In this document: positions 1 to 9,911 of the stretch, piece after piece
Position numbering within the stretch: position 1 is the stretch's first letter
Layout: each line of letters opens with the position of its first letter
Assembly: GCA_900088475.1 (NCBI GenBank)
Contig: FLMG01000355.1
Coordinates: forward strand, 371,332-390,274
DNA from: Hyphochytrium catenoides
Taxonomy: Eukaryota > Sar > Hyphochytriomycetes > Hyphochytriales > Hyphochytriaceae
Length of the DNA stretch: 18,943 nt
Reading direction: 5' to 3'
Position numbers and translations under genes: made by a program
The notes under the pieces: generated by a model
What the model was told of the DNA's origin: nothing
What the model saw: only the letters and a program-made list of their open reading frames with translations
Database searches by the model: none

Positions 1-30
1 CTCTCTCTCTTTCTCTCTCTCTCTCTCTCC
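1..30. repeat. (CT)n microsatellite
   Basis: Almost pure CT dinucleotide run at the left edge of the window, upstream of and in the sense orientation of the first gene. The flanking sequence to about base 60 stays pyrimidine-rich. The repeat may extend beyond the window. Confidence 0.9.
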
Positions 31-519
31 GTCTCTTTTTATCTTCACGCTCGCATTTTCTCTTTCTCACGGATTTTGAAGAAGTTTGAAGCTTGATGGA
101 CCTTTGAGGCTTAGGTTTAGGGAGTCTGACCTCTCTCTATCAATCTACACCTCTGAAAGGCGGCATATTATCAGGTAAGACGCCCCCCAGGAGCCTCGTG
201 CAGATGTTTCTGTCTGGCAGGAAGAGCGAGATCAGAAGCACGGAAATGATGAGGAAGCAGGGAGACAGAGGAGGAAGGAGAGAGAGAGAGAGAGAAGCGC
301 CGCGAGAGGAGAGAAACGATGTCTTCATCGGCTGCGCTGGAGAGCTAAAGCCTCCGAGAGGGCAACAGAATGGGATCGAAGTGCCGCTGTCAGGTGCGCG
401 CAACTCTGGGCCAAGGCAAGACACTTGAGAGACAGAAGGACCAGGACTGAGGGGAAGACACAGGATGAGCTAGAGACAAAGGTAGAGGCACTCAAGAGTG
501 TATCTGTTCATCACTTAGT
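31..519 (+). other. 5' flank or leader of the first gene, no assigned coding exon
   Basis: No convincing coding exon was found here. A good splice donor (CAG|GTAAGA) lies at about 173-178, and CAG acceptors follow at about 199-202, so a spliced 5' leader is possible. Bases 264-300 are purine-rich (GGAGGAAGG then GA repeats). An AG acceptor-like trinucleotide (TTAG|T) sits directly before the ATG at 520. An extra 5' coding exon carrying a targeting peptide therefore cannot be excluded. The 76-codon open frame at 198-428 is low-complexity and looks like chance. Confidence 0.4.
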
Positions 520-3500
520 ATGAAGCTTCCTAAAGAGGAAATCATCGCGGCAGTAGAGCAGGTAACGGAGGCAGTAGATCTCCTTCTGGCCCCACAGATT
601 GACAACTCTTTTGACCTGTTCGATATTTCCCTGTCTCTTGGCCGGACTCTTTCTCTGCCTTCTATAGTCCCTTCTCTGACGCATGAGGAAGGCTTGATAA
701 GTCCTAGTGTCCGCTGCTCTAAGCTTGACTTTGTCTCAACCTATTTTCACCCGACCTTATCTGTCTCCCTGCTCCCTCTGCCCTCTCTCTCTCACACACT
801 CTCTCTCCTCTTCTTCTCCTCTTCTTCTCTCTTCTTTTCTTCCTCCTCACTTATTGTTCGCCTCTGTGTATTAACTCAAGACTCTACGTGCGCTAAGTTT
901 ACTTCACTCAGTCTCCTTTGTTGATCTGCCGTGATAATGTCGCTGTCCTCCACATCCCGCCCCATCTCCGTCTTACACCTTTTACTAATCATCTCTGTTT
1001 CTCGCCCCCCCTTTCTCTCTCTCTTCTCTGTCTCCGCTTCTTTGCCCTTCATGCCCTCACCGACTCAGCATGGGCCCTCTGTCACGCCCTCCAAAATCTG
1101 TCTCGCGACTGGTTTGCCCCTCAGTGAGGTTGAATATGGTAGGTAGTCAACCCTCCAGCCCTAGGCATGATCCTTCAATGGTTCTCCCTGTCTCTCCTCA
1201 TGATTCTCCAGCCCAGGGCCATTACCTCCTCTCTTGTCTCTTCTGCTTACACGCAGCTCTCCGGTCAGTCTCATCCTTCCAAACCCTCTTGTCCATACCT
1301 TGGGAGCTCATCGTCCATTTGAGACTCACTCCACACATTTTCTTGGCCGTAGAGCTCGCTATCCTTTTGAAAGAAGCTGGAGGACACTTAGAGGTAGAGA
1401 GGTTCCGCCCTGTCCCTCTGCCATCCCAAGCCCTTTCTATCACCTCTCTTCTCGCTGTCTTCCTTGTGGACTATTAATCGTTGATTTCATACTCTGATTA
1501 GTTCTTAGCGTCTGCCCTTGTATATAACGCTCTCTAACATGTATGCAGATGACGCTGGAGGACGGTAGAGACAATGTCCTGTATATCTATCCCGCTCATC
1601 TTCGGCTCGCCCTTCAGTCCAGAAGCTGGCTTTTCAGGCTCCGTGCAGTCCTGGAGAGGTGAGGATCATTGCTGCTCTTGGCTCCATTAGATGAGTGGAG
1701 CTGTTGCTTCTGGATATCGTAACGACGATCCTACTACTCTTTCTTCGACTCCTTATCGCTAGCTCGCTGTTTTGCTCTCTCGGGTTCCGTGCTATGCGAT
1801 GTGGTCAACGAGCAGAAGAGTTGAGCCCCTCAATCGCTCTTCTTAATAGGATTCTTGGCAGCCTCTACTACACGCTGCGGCTATCATTCGGCCTATTTCT
1901 TCTGGTCTCCCTCCTTATCGTCCTGGTGGCAGTGATTGTCGTCCTTGTTCTAGCGAGCAGCAGAAGGAGTGGCGGTTCCGATGTGGGAGGAGCAGCAATC
2001 AGAGCTGTGGGCGGACACCGGACTGACGCTATGTCAAGAGTATGTCATGGACCACTTTCGATTTCTAGTCACAGTTAAAGTGCCGTGACGGCTTGTCCCT
2101 CCCTCAGGGATTGTCGGCACAAGTCTTCTCGTTCTTCTTTCTATCTCTCTTTCGGTATACCTACTTCTAATCTGTCTCTCATCGCACGTGTGTAGTTCCT
2201 ATGTGATAGTTTGTACATCTTGTGGCATTTCGAGCACAACCCTTTCTTCGCCGTCCAAGCGGCCCCTCCGCTCCCCGTCCGAAGACGTAGAATGGCGCAG
2301 AGAGGTCCAGGAGTTGTGCAAAGAGAGTTTACCCAGCATAGAGAGACCCAGGGAGAGGAGGTAAGCCCAGGAGCTTTAGGAAACCTCGTTCCGGTAACTG
2401 CTACCTTTTCTCTGTCTCTCCACCTCTCGGCCTTGACCCTTATGTTCTTGTTCATAAGCTCCTGGGCTATATATCTTTTCTCTTCCTCATCCAATAACGC
2501 ATTCTTCCTTCGTTCTGCCATCAAGCTTGTTGGCTTTCATGCGCAGGAAAACGTCGAAGACCCACGCTCCGAGGAAGAGGCTGAAGATAGAGAAATGAAC
2601 TTTCTTGAGGCAATTTTCTCATTCTTATTTGGTGATGGCCATCCCGGACCCTCGGAGGTAATGTATCTGCCTTTCTCTCCCACTGCTTCCCTTGTCCTGC
2701 CCATCCCCGAAGCTTTTCTCTCTCTTCTGAGCTTTGTTGACCCTTCTTGCGCACCTCCTCATTCGCTGCGAAGCCTTAAGTTTCTACCGTGAGGCCGTCA
2801 ACTCTCACTCTGCTGGAAAACAGAGCTCCGGCTGGGTCTTTCTCTTGCTCTAAGCATTGTCCGATTTGTAGAACGAGAGGTGGCGACAGATAGGGACCAT
2901 CATTCGGAGATATGATGGCGCGCTCCCAGCCGAGGCTGTCTTGCCTTTCTTAGAGACGCCTGCTCTTACGGAGGTACCCTCTATCCCTACTTGTCTTACT
3001 CTTTGCCCTACATGAGCGGTCCAGTCCATTCTATCGTTAGACTCGCCAGCGTCTGACTTTTATTCGTCCATAGGCTTTGCTCGTGGGCTTGGGCTTCACA
3101 TTCTAAGCTTTGCTTTTTGATTAGGAGGAGAGGCATCAGGAGCTTTACATGATCCCTATTCTTGCCAGATTCAGAGGGGTTCCTGTGGGCGAGCCAACCG
3201 GAAAGATGGTTTACTTCTTCCGCGACTTTAGCTCCGCATCATCTCCGGATAGAATAGCCCTTGTGGACAGAGAAGATAGTGAAGCAAGCTCCCAAGGAGC
3301 GGAAGAGCGAAAAGAGACGGTAGACGATATTGCCATCACTAGCCTTGGCTGTTTCTATAAGGAAAATCGCTGGAATTTCAGTCTTAGCACATCGGCGCAG
3401 CAGCAGTATAGCGGTAACTGGAGCTTTCTCTTCGCTTGATAGCCGTCAGTCTTTCTTTCCCATATCTCGAACTCTCCGCGAAGGACACTTGATCCTTCTA

Positions 3501-4267
3501 GATGTTCCTCTCTTGCTCTTTTCTTGACTTCCTATCCCTTCTTCTGTCTCTCTTACCGCCGTCCTCACAGTATTTCTTGGAGTCGTTAACCTGCTGGGGA
3601 TTGTCTGGCTTAAGGGAGAAGGAGTCAGAGCTCTCTCTCGGCAGCTCCCCTTCCTATTCGCGGGGAATGTCGTTCTCTATTTGCTGAACGTTCTTTTGGG
3701 CTTTGCTCTCCTTTATCTCATCATTCCCGCTCTCAGGTACGACACGTGGAGAGGAGAGCGTATGTCAGCGGTCAAAAGCTAAATGCCCCATGTCTTGTTC
3801 ACTTATCCCCTTGCCTATAGATATGGATTGTATGGCTTAATGAACAAGGGAGTTGACCAGAGGAACATTCAGAGGATGGTAGGGGCCCTGCCTCTCATTT
3901 TCCAGATGCTCTCTTGGGCTTAGCAATGCAATTTTGCTTAAATCCTCGTGATAGTCCTGCCCCTTCCAAATATCTTAGATGTATTCTACGTCTTTACGTT
4001 AGTGCACATCCTAACAAGTCACCTCCCATAGACATATGCCAAGCTCTTAGAGGAGGAGCTTATGGACGAAGCGTCTTCGACTTCGGTACATAGACTCTAA
4101 CCTCCATCCCAACATTGTTTTTTTCTAACCTTTGTTCCCTTGTTGTCCCCTCTCTATCTTTGCATCACGCCTGCTGGCCCTGTTCCTACTCTGTACGGTG
4201 ATGGTGATAACAGGTCAAGCTCGCCTACGCACAGAAGTATCTTAAAGACCAAGTGCCAAGGACCTAG
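520..4267 (+). CDS. At5g03900/cyanobacterial-family membrane protein, 13 exons
   Basis: Exon model: 520-561, 1069-1138, 1353-1393, 1549-1658, 1862-2039, 2196-2360, 2547-2657, 2872-2973, 3125-3413, 3571-3736, 3821-3878, 4032-4085, 4214-4267. All phases match, giving 1440 nt and 479 residues. Seen: an N-terminal helical (winged-helix-like) part at 1-70 (TGLPLSEVEYELA, GGHLE, VLYIYPAHLR); a membrane segment at about 97-119; an acidic loop, then NFLEAIFSFLFGDG at about 220-233; a second domain (RWRQIGTIIRRYDGALPAEAV, about 242-262; MIPILARFRG, about 282-291); two membrane segments at about 370-383 and 400-424; a charged C-terminus. This order matches, from memory, the plastid/cyanobacterial family that TAIR labels 'iron-sulfur cluster biosynthesis family'; its biochemical role is unknown to me. 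The start is the first ATG in frame with the conserved N-terminal helix. No transit peptide is visible. The exon 5 end (AGA|GTATGT) and exon 6 start (GTGTAG|TTC) are the least certain junctions. Confidence 0.78.
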
Positions 4268-4366
4268 GTAGATGCTAGATGGGGCAGACCCAAAAGATAA
4301 ACCTATGTGGCCCGACAACCATGTAACGCAGGGGCCAACAGTAGAACAATAAGACCTGCTGGTCCA
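4268..4366. other. 99-base gap between convergent stop codons
   Basis: This short segment separates the stop of the plus-strand membrane-protein gene from the stop of the minus-strand CBS-PB1 gene. No canonical AATAAA is visible on either strand, only AATAAG at about 4348 (+). The 3' untranslated regions of the two genes probably overlap here. Confidence 0.6.
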
Positions 4367-7300
4367 TTAGCGCTTACTTCTAGCCAAGTAGGCTGCTATA
4401 CCTATGGCCGAAGCCGCTAGGATGACTGGAGAGAGATATTGGTAGCGGTTTGACCCGCGACCCCGCGTTACTTCCGTGCTAGGGGGAGATCTGCTTTGAG
4501 AGCAAGGAGACATTGAGAAAGACACAACAGCTTAGGTTCGAAGCACACTTCGACATAGCAGAAGTCTCTTTGCGTCACTCCTCTCCCCTAGTGCAGTGGG
4601 TTCCAAGCCCCACAACTCTGTATTGGCGACCGAAGTTGGCGACTCATGACTCATGCATCAGCTCTCCGTTCGCTATTCACCAGCGACCCCCCTGTCGATG
4701 CCTTCTTTGGGACTCACCTTCGAGGCTCCGACGCTGGTGAGGCTGAGGCTGCCTCCTGCAATGAGTCAAAGATGGTTCGCTGGTTCATCTGTTGGACCAT
4801 TCCCCAGACGATGCCCCTGTTCCCTGTTGCTTCTTTACTCGATCGTGTGTAGACCCGCAGACGAAGGCATGAACGATTTAAGGAGCGGGCTACCGTGACT
4901 GCCAGTGCGAGGTCCTCGTCGGTCACCAAGAGTACCTAGGGCATAGCACCCTTTAGTGAGAACTCTGAATAAAGTCTTTCTAACAAGATCACCTATCCTC
5001 CTGGGCAACTCATTTTCCCCTGTCTCTCAAGAGCCAACTCTCTCCGCCGCTTCTACTTTCATCTGCTGTCATTCCTTCCCTATCCGAACCGGCGTCACTC
5101 TATGTCTAATGAAGCTGCTTTGGCAATGACTCTCTGTTCTGCACCTTACCTCGTCATCCTCGTCATCAAGGTACTTCATGAGAGGGATTGCATTCATGCC
5201 TGTGCGGCTCCGTACTTCCAACAGCAAACTCTGAATAAGCGAGAAGAGAATATGGATACAGGCCGGAAAGTTAGTTGTAGCAATATCGTCCTATATCGTC
5301 CTTTCCCTGCCTGTTGCTCAGTCCCTTCCCTGTTCCACGCTCTAATAATAGTGACAACCAGCCGATTGTCAAATCTTATCTATCCCGTCAAGCGGATCAC
5401 ATGTATCATCTCTCAATCACTGTTAGCTGACGCAGGGAAGGGCTCACCTGAAGCTTGTCAACTCTTGAGATGAATTTGTGCATGTTGCCGGCTTCATCTG
5501 TCATTTTGAATGTGAAAAGAAAGGGTGGAAGGCTTGCAGGATCGTGGCTACTATCCTCGGAGTTCTGTTCTCTACTCCCTCGCGTCTCTTTTCCAGCTCC
5601 CGCCATTTGGCTGCTACCTGACCCGCCCGAACCCCCGCGCTGGATGCTGCTCATCTGAAGGACAGTAAATAACGTCCGAAAAGAGAAGACAGGATGGAGG
5701 TTTAAATGGATGGACAACCCCAGACAAATCTCAAGCTGTTCGTTATGCAACCCTACCTGATCTACCACCGCATAAGTCAAGTGCAGCACATCAACAACGG
5801 CAATAACTTCCCCAGACTCTCCAAGGATCGGAAGATGAAGATACTTGCCATCGTGCATAAGATGTAGCTGAAGATGGGGTAGAGCCGAGGATAAAAAGCG
5901 GACGATAGAGCCTAGTGAGCCCCATGAGGTGCAAAAGCTATAGGAATTTAAGCAAATAGGAGGGTTCAATCAACAGCCGAATACTTGGCGCCAAGCAGAG
6001 GACATACTTGGCGCCAAACAGAGGACACACAGGGTGGGCACAAGTCACAGTAACAAGGGATCACCTCGCAGGGTCCTATAGACAGGACTAGCGTAACCTA
6101 TAGACAGGACTAGTGTAAAGACGAATAGGAACATAGACCTAGAGGAGTACAAGGAGGAGGCAGAAAGCAGCAATGCAAACAGGGCCGGGAGGATAAGAAA
6201 GCTTACGGCGTCAAGTATGGAAGTGTCAAGGTTGGCGTAGTCCGGGTTTCTAGTCATTACAGTCTCTACGGCGACAGCCTCTGGGTCTATACTACGGCTG
6301 ATGACGCGATGGACCAGGTCCTTAGACGTGAAGATACCAGCCGGAATACCCTCCGAGTCAAAGACCATCACTAAGGACACAAGTAAGAGGAAGAGTGCAT
6401 TCAGAGAAACTTCACCGAGCCCATCGCAGTAACTATGGGCAGAAACAGATGCCCGAAAGAATTGGTCGACGATAAGCCTTGTTGGCATCTGAACGGGAGA
6501 GAGCATGCAACCTTGTGGTACGCTAGACTACTAATTGTTGATATCCTACCTGCGCAGTTCCCAGCCCCGAGCATAACTTCTGCCGCCTCTCTGCAGGTCG
6601 CACCGCCAGTTACGTGAGGCACGGTGGCTCTGGAGGAAGGAGGAAGTGAACGCAGAGTGGGAAGAAAGAGCTATGCACGAGTTAGAGGTGTGCGCTCGTT
6701 TACAGAGAAGAGACAGCAGTGGCTATATTCTTGTACCTTCTGTCGCATTTCTTCAAAGAGACTACCAGCTGATTCTCGATGCTTTCCCAATACTTCTTTA
6801 TCTAGCTGAGAGCATTGGCACAGAGTAAGAGGCGGAGACATGGGAGTTTTAGCGGTTTGAGAGGGAAAGTAGAGTAAGACGATCCACCTACTTTATCTAC
6901 CGCATTGAGAAACCGGGAGGACGACTCTTGATAAGCGAGCTCAATCTTTGTGATGCAGTCATACAAACACTTGGTGATATCCAGCAGTCCCACCACTTCC
7001 ATAACACGCGGACCAGATGGAGGAGGATGTCATGTTTGAAGGAGGATCAGTCATGGTGACGAAAGAGCCCAATGCGCAGAGAATGGGGAGATAGGGCGAA
7101 GAGCAGGCTCAAGTCTGTCGGAGAGAGGAGGAATACTCGCAATGTAAGACAACCTCTCAGGCCCCAAGGGCACTCTACTAGTCGCCAAGTGGCTCAGCAT
7201 AAAGCTACTGTAAAGAGAGGATAGGAGAATCATTCAGTACCCTTTCCATCTTGGAGCACAGGAAGGTGCCTAAAGTGGCCTGTCGCCATGGTGCGGAGCG

Positions 7301-8200
7301 CGACCATGGCGCTAGCCTCAGGAGTCACCCAGCGGGGATCTTTAGTCATTACGGCGGAGACAGGAGTGTCTTCGGGGCTCAGTCCGCGGGCTACTACGCG
7401 AAAAGCGATGTCCTAGAAGCAACGAAGGAGTATGTGAGGAAGACAAGGTGCAGGAGGAGCCACCAGGATGTAGATCTGAGGTGGGCAGTTGAAGAGCCCT
7501 GGCAGGGCATAAAAAGTGGTGGCTTGCCTTGTCTGTGAGGATGCCAGAGAGAGAGCCTGACTCCGAGGTGAGAATGATGGCATTACACCTCTCCTCTGCC
7601 ATACGTTTTACTGCCTCTGCCACACTGATCGCATCAGACTGCGCAGAAACCTAAGTGGCAATATTGTGCGATGGTTAAGAGAGGCAGGCGTTCAAGGGGA
7701 AGGGGTGTAAGTCCAGGAAACAGTGGTAGCCACAGAAAGAAGAAGAGAAAGACAGAGCGACACACTAGTAACAGAACTCTCTCCACTCGCAGCCCACCAA
7801 GCAGGTCAACTAAAAGTAAGTTGAAAGGACAGCAAAGAGCTGGCACAACAAATCCTGGAATTCTTCATCAAGCTCTGCAAACACTTGCAACAGAGAAGAG
7901 AAGCTAGAGCACCTATAAAGAAGGACATGAAGATCTTTGAGAAAGAACGTGAAAGACAATCTCAGAAAAAACGTGAAAGACAATCTCAGGTCGGAACACA
8001 GAGTGAATGTGGTGGGAAGATCCCGTGCCGACCTTGCTTGGACGGAGGCGGCTCACGGTCCGCCCAAGTTTATGTTGTGCCGCCCTCCTGCTTCTTGGTG
8101 TCGCGGTAGGAGTAGGAGCCGCAGCTCTCCCAGTGCTTCGCCGCACATCATCCGCCAAAGGCTGCTCGTCACCTACTGGGTCCTCCGCTTTCTGCTCCAT
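4367..8200 (-). CDS. CBS x4 + PB1 domain protein (CBSCBSPB type), 12 exons
   Basis: Exons in coding order: 8200-8033, 7638-7528, 7412-7241, 6995-6892, 6805-6737, 6670-6550, 6370-6207, 5867-5757, 5654-5448, 5230-5150, 4935-4839, 4425-4367. Phases agree throughout, giving 1464 nt and 487 residues. CBS 1 is at about 46-110 (GILTDK|DIAFRV), CBS 2 at about 118-172 (GHFRHLPVLQDGK, VVGLLDITKCLYD), CBS 3 at about 225-290 (GIFTSKDLVHRVI), CBS 4 at about 296-345 (ALHLMHDGKYLHLPI, VIAVVDVLHLTYAVVD). A Ser/Gly-rich linker follows, then PB1 at about 385-461 with an acidic OPCA-like stretch (YLDDEDDE). The C-terminus is a short hydrophobic segment ending in RSKR, which fits a tail anchor. Order, length and anchor match the plant CBSCBSPB family as I remember it. 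CBS pairs usually bind adenosine ligands; PB1 mediates protein pairing. Function is not shown here. Weak points: exon 1/2 joins with about six family residues missing, and the last junction (GA|GTAAAG to CCAG|TC). The intron after exon 2 begins with GC. Confidence 0.85.
4370..5149 (-). other. 3' introns of the CBS-PB1 gene
   Basis: Apart from exons 4839-4935 and 4367-4425, this stretch is taken as intron sequence of the minus-strand gene. A possible extra exon lies at 4718-4755, with CATTGCAG before it and a strong GTGAGT donor after it. It does not fit the phase of both neighbours, so it is left out of the model. The plus-strand open frames here (4513-4740, 4646-4898) look like shadows. Confidence 0.5.
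5981..6026. repeat. 23-base tandem duplication, 2 copies
   Basis: Copies at 5981-6003 and 6004-6026 differ at one base (AAGCAG versus AAACAG). Each contains the 10-base palindrome TTGGCGCCAA. It lies in the CBS-PB1 intron between exons 7 and 8. Confidence 0.95.
6075..6118. repeat. 22-base tandem duplication, 2 copies
   Basis: Copies at 6075-6096 and 6097-6118 begin CCTATAGACAGGACTAG and differ at a single base (C/T). It sits in the same CBS-PB1 intron as the duplication about 50 bases before it. Confidence 0.95.
7413..7527 (-). other. Probable GC-AG intron in the CBS-PB1 gene
   Basis: The donor reads AAG|GCAAGC and the acceptor TTCTAG|GAC. Splicing here joins GILTDK directly to DIAFRV, the contiguous family motif in the first CBS domain. 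Using the nearest GT further in would insert about two dozen residues into the conserved TDKDI core. Confidence 0.75.
7946..7989. repeat. 20-base direct repeat, period 24
   Basis: AACGTGAAAGACAATCTCAG occurs at 7946-7965 and again at 7970-7989, separated by an A-run. It lies in intron 1 of the CBS-PB1 gene. Confidence 0.95.
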
Positions 8201-8787
8201 CCTTCACTTTGAGACGTTCAATAGAGGACTGCCGATCTGCGCCTGCAAGTAACCTAATGGGTGGTGATTACCGCTGACATGATGCCTCAAACGTTCTTCT
8301 CTATCTCTCTTTTCCTCTCTGTGTCCTACTGCAGTCGCAATGGTGCTATCGACGGTTCTCTGGAGTCTCTTCCTCTAGGAAATGTCAAATGACGATTTCG
8401 TTGACGCTGGCCGCAGGGCACTTAGAGAGGGACACAGAGCAGATAGATCGATAGGCAAGACGGCGCAACGGACCACAAGGCAGAGCAGAGTAGAGTGAGA
8501 GCAGGCATTAAGTGAAGAGAGCGAGCGAGAGAGAGTGGAGAACGAGAGAATGAGGAGCGATTAGGACAGGCTTCCAGGAAAGCAGCAGAAAGATGATGAT
8601 GCAGACATGTTCGGCCTTCGAAGTGAGACAGAGTTGATTCTTAGTCAGAGAGAATGGGGTTAAATGTATCATCTAGCATCACAAGAGATAGTCACAAAAG
8701 CTGGCAGAGATGGAGAAGGACGCTGAGTTGAAGTACATAACTTTTTGGAGGAACATTCCACTACACTGTCGGATAAGGGGAGTAGGA
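8201..8787. other. 5' flank of the CBS-PB1 gene, no assigned gene
   Basis: This lies directly upstream of the minus-strand start at 8200. It is pyrimidine-rich on the plus strand at 8290-8330 and purine-rich at 8510-8560. No open frame here looked coding. It probably holds the promoter of the CBS-PB1 gene and the 3' flank of whatever lies at 8788-9264. Confidence 0.45.
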
Positions 8788-9264
8788 TCAGGTAATAGGG
8801 GCACTTTTGTACAGAGCTACCTGGGGCAAAGGGGAATACGTTAGGGTCATTGACCTTTGCGGTAGATTCGTTCTGAAGATTTGAGAAACGGATTGTGAAC
8901 TGACGGAAGCTTCAGAATGTTGAAGCCTCAGATAGGAGAAGATGATCAACTGAGGAGTCTGATAGACAAAAGCTCCAGATAACTTTTGACGATCGCGGAG
9001 CTCCATCCAAAAGCGTTGCTCCGTGACGTGAGGAAAGACTAGATGCAAAAGGTTCATTTCTTTTTGAGTGTGGAAGGATAATGTAAGTGGGAAGGATCTT
9101 GACCTTCCGGAGAAGAACGACAGGAGAAGGAAGTCAGGAATAGCCTTGATAATGTGAGGCATTGAATCTGGTCCCATCCCTACTGCATCATCACTCTCTA
9201 CCCCAGCTATAACAAGCCTCCAAGGAGTGATCGTTTGCTGGAAGCTGCAAGTCGCCCCTGCCAT
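8788..9264 (-). CDS. Unassigned 158-codon open frame, possible terminal exon
   Basis: An uninterrupted ATG-to-stop frame on the minus strand. The translation is mixed, not low-complexity, for example LVIAGVESDDAVGMG near residues 17-31, MPHIIKAIPDFLLLSFFSG near 35-53 and RFWMELRDRQKLSGAFVYQ near 84-102. I recognise no domain. No clear signal peptide or membrane anchor is visible. The frame may be the last exon of a spliced gene, since a TTGCAG acceptor lies near residue 6 and another open frame lies upstream on the same strand at 9264-9458. The chance of a random 158-codon frame in a window this size is low but not negligible. I keep it as a candidate only. Confidence 0.35.
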   Translation of the reverse strand: MAGATCSFQQTITPWRLVIAGVESDDAVGMGPDSMPHIIKAIPDFLLLSFFSGRSRSFPLTLSFHTQKEMNLLHLVFPHVTEQRFWMELRDRQKLSGAFVYQTPQLIIFSYLRLQHSEASVSSQSVSQIFRTNLPQRSMTLTYSPLPQVALYKSAPIT

Positions 9265-9911
9265 TAATCCTCTGCAGACTTTCTGATATCTTGCAATTGC
9301 CGCGATATTCTAGTATACCCTGGACTGGTCGGTTGACCCCTATATATTAGCAGCATTTTTCTGGACTCATAGATAAAAGTCCAATCTTGTCTGCAAGGGA
9401 ACCTCGTAGAATACGAAGCGCTAAGCCTGAGTTGATATGCCGCGGTGACGCAGAGCACAGTGACGAAGAGGCGTAGAAACGACTATCCAAAGTCGAACCC
9501 TCAGACGAGAAAGAAGAGATAAGAGAGACAGTTGGGAAGAAAGATCCTGGAAGTTAACTGACCCCGAAACACCATAGAGAGCCTAAACCAAGCAGGAAAT
9601 GGCCCAACCCCACTTCTACTGCCTCCCTTTTGGGCAGGACCAGGGGCAACCAGAGGACGGACTAAGTAATCTCACTGGAGGACTCAACCCAATATACAGG
9701 CAACTAAAGGTAAAAGAAAGGTGTACGCGTCATCAAGTGCCTCATCTATCTATGGGCTATACTAATATATTCCCTACAAGCAACGAGATTCCTCCCTTGC
9801 AAATACTGTGCGGCTCCCATGTGTGCCAGTTTGGCCTTGCACAGAATGGGTTAATAGATGAGCACTTCTTGAACTATCAAGCTTAGCGATGTGTGGCGAC
9901 TTAGCATTCAG
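9265..9911. other. Stretch without an assigned gene; possible 5' exon at 9599-9711
   Basis: A plus-strand frame starts with ATG at 9599 and reads to a good donor, CTAAAG|GTAAAAG, at 9712 (37 residues, rich in Gln, Gly and Pro). It could be the first exon of the gene at 9912-10874. However, it ends in phase 0, and the next recognised exon needs phase 1, so either another exon lies between or the frame is unrelated. On the minus strand a 64-codon frame (9264-9458) shows no features I know. Confidence 0.3.

Noticed and set aside
198-428. 76-codon open frame in the 5' flank
   Set aside because: It is low-complexity Arg/Glu sequence from purine repeats with no splice support as coding sequence.
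1695-2078. 127-codon hydrophobic open frame as a separate small membrane protein
   Set aside because: Only 1862-2039 fits; it joins flanking exons in phase as the first membrane segment of the At5g03900-family protein.
2141-2524. 127-codon minus-strand open frame
   Set aside because: It is the antisense shadow of exon 6 and its intron, basic and featureless.
9264-9458. 64-codon minus-strand frame as a gene
   Set aside because: It is short, has no recognised features and no clear splice partners. It is only mentioned as a possible upstream exon.
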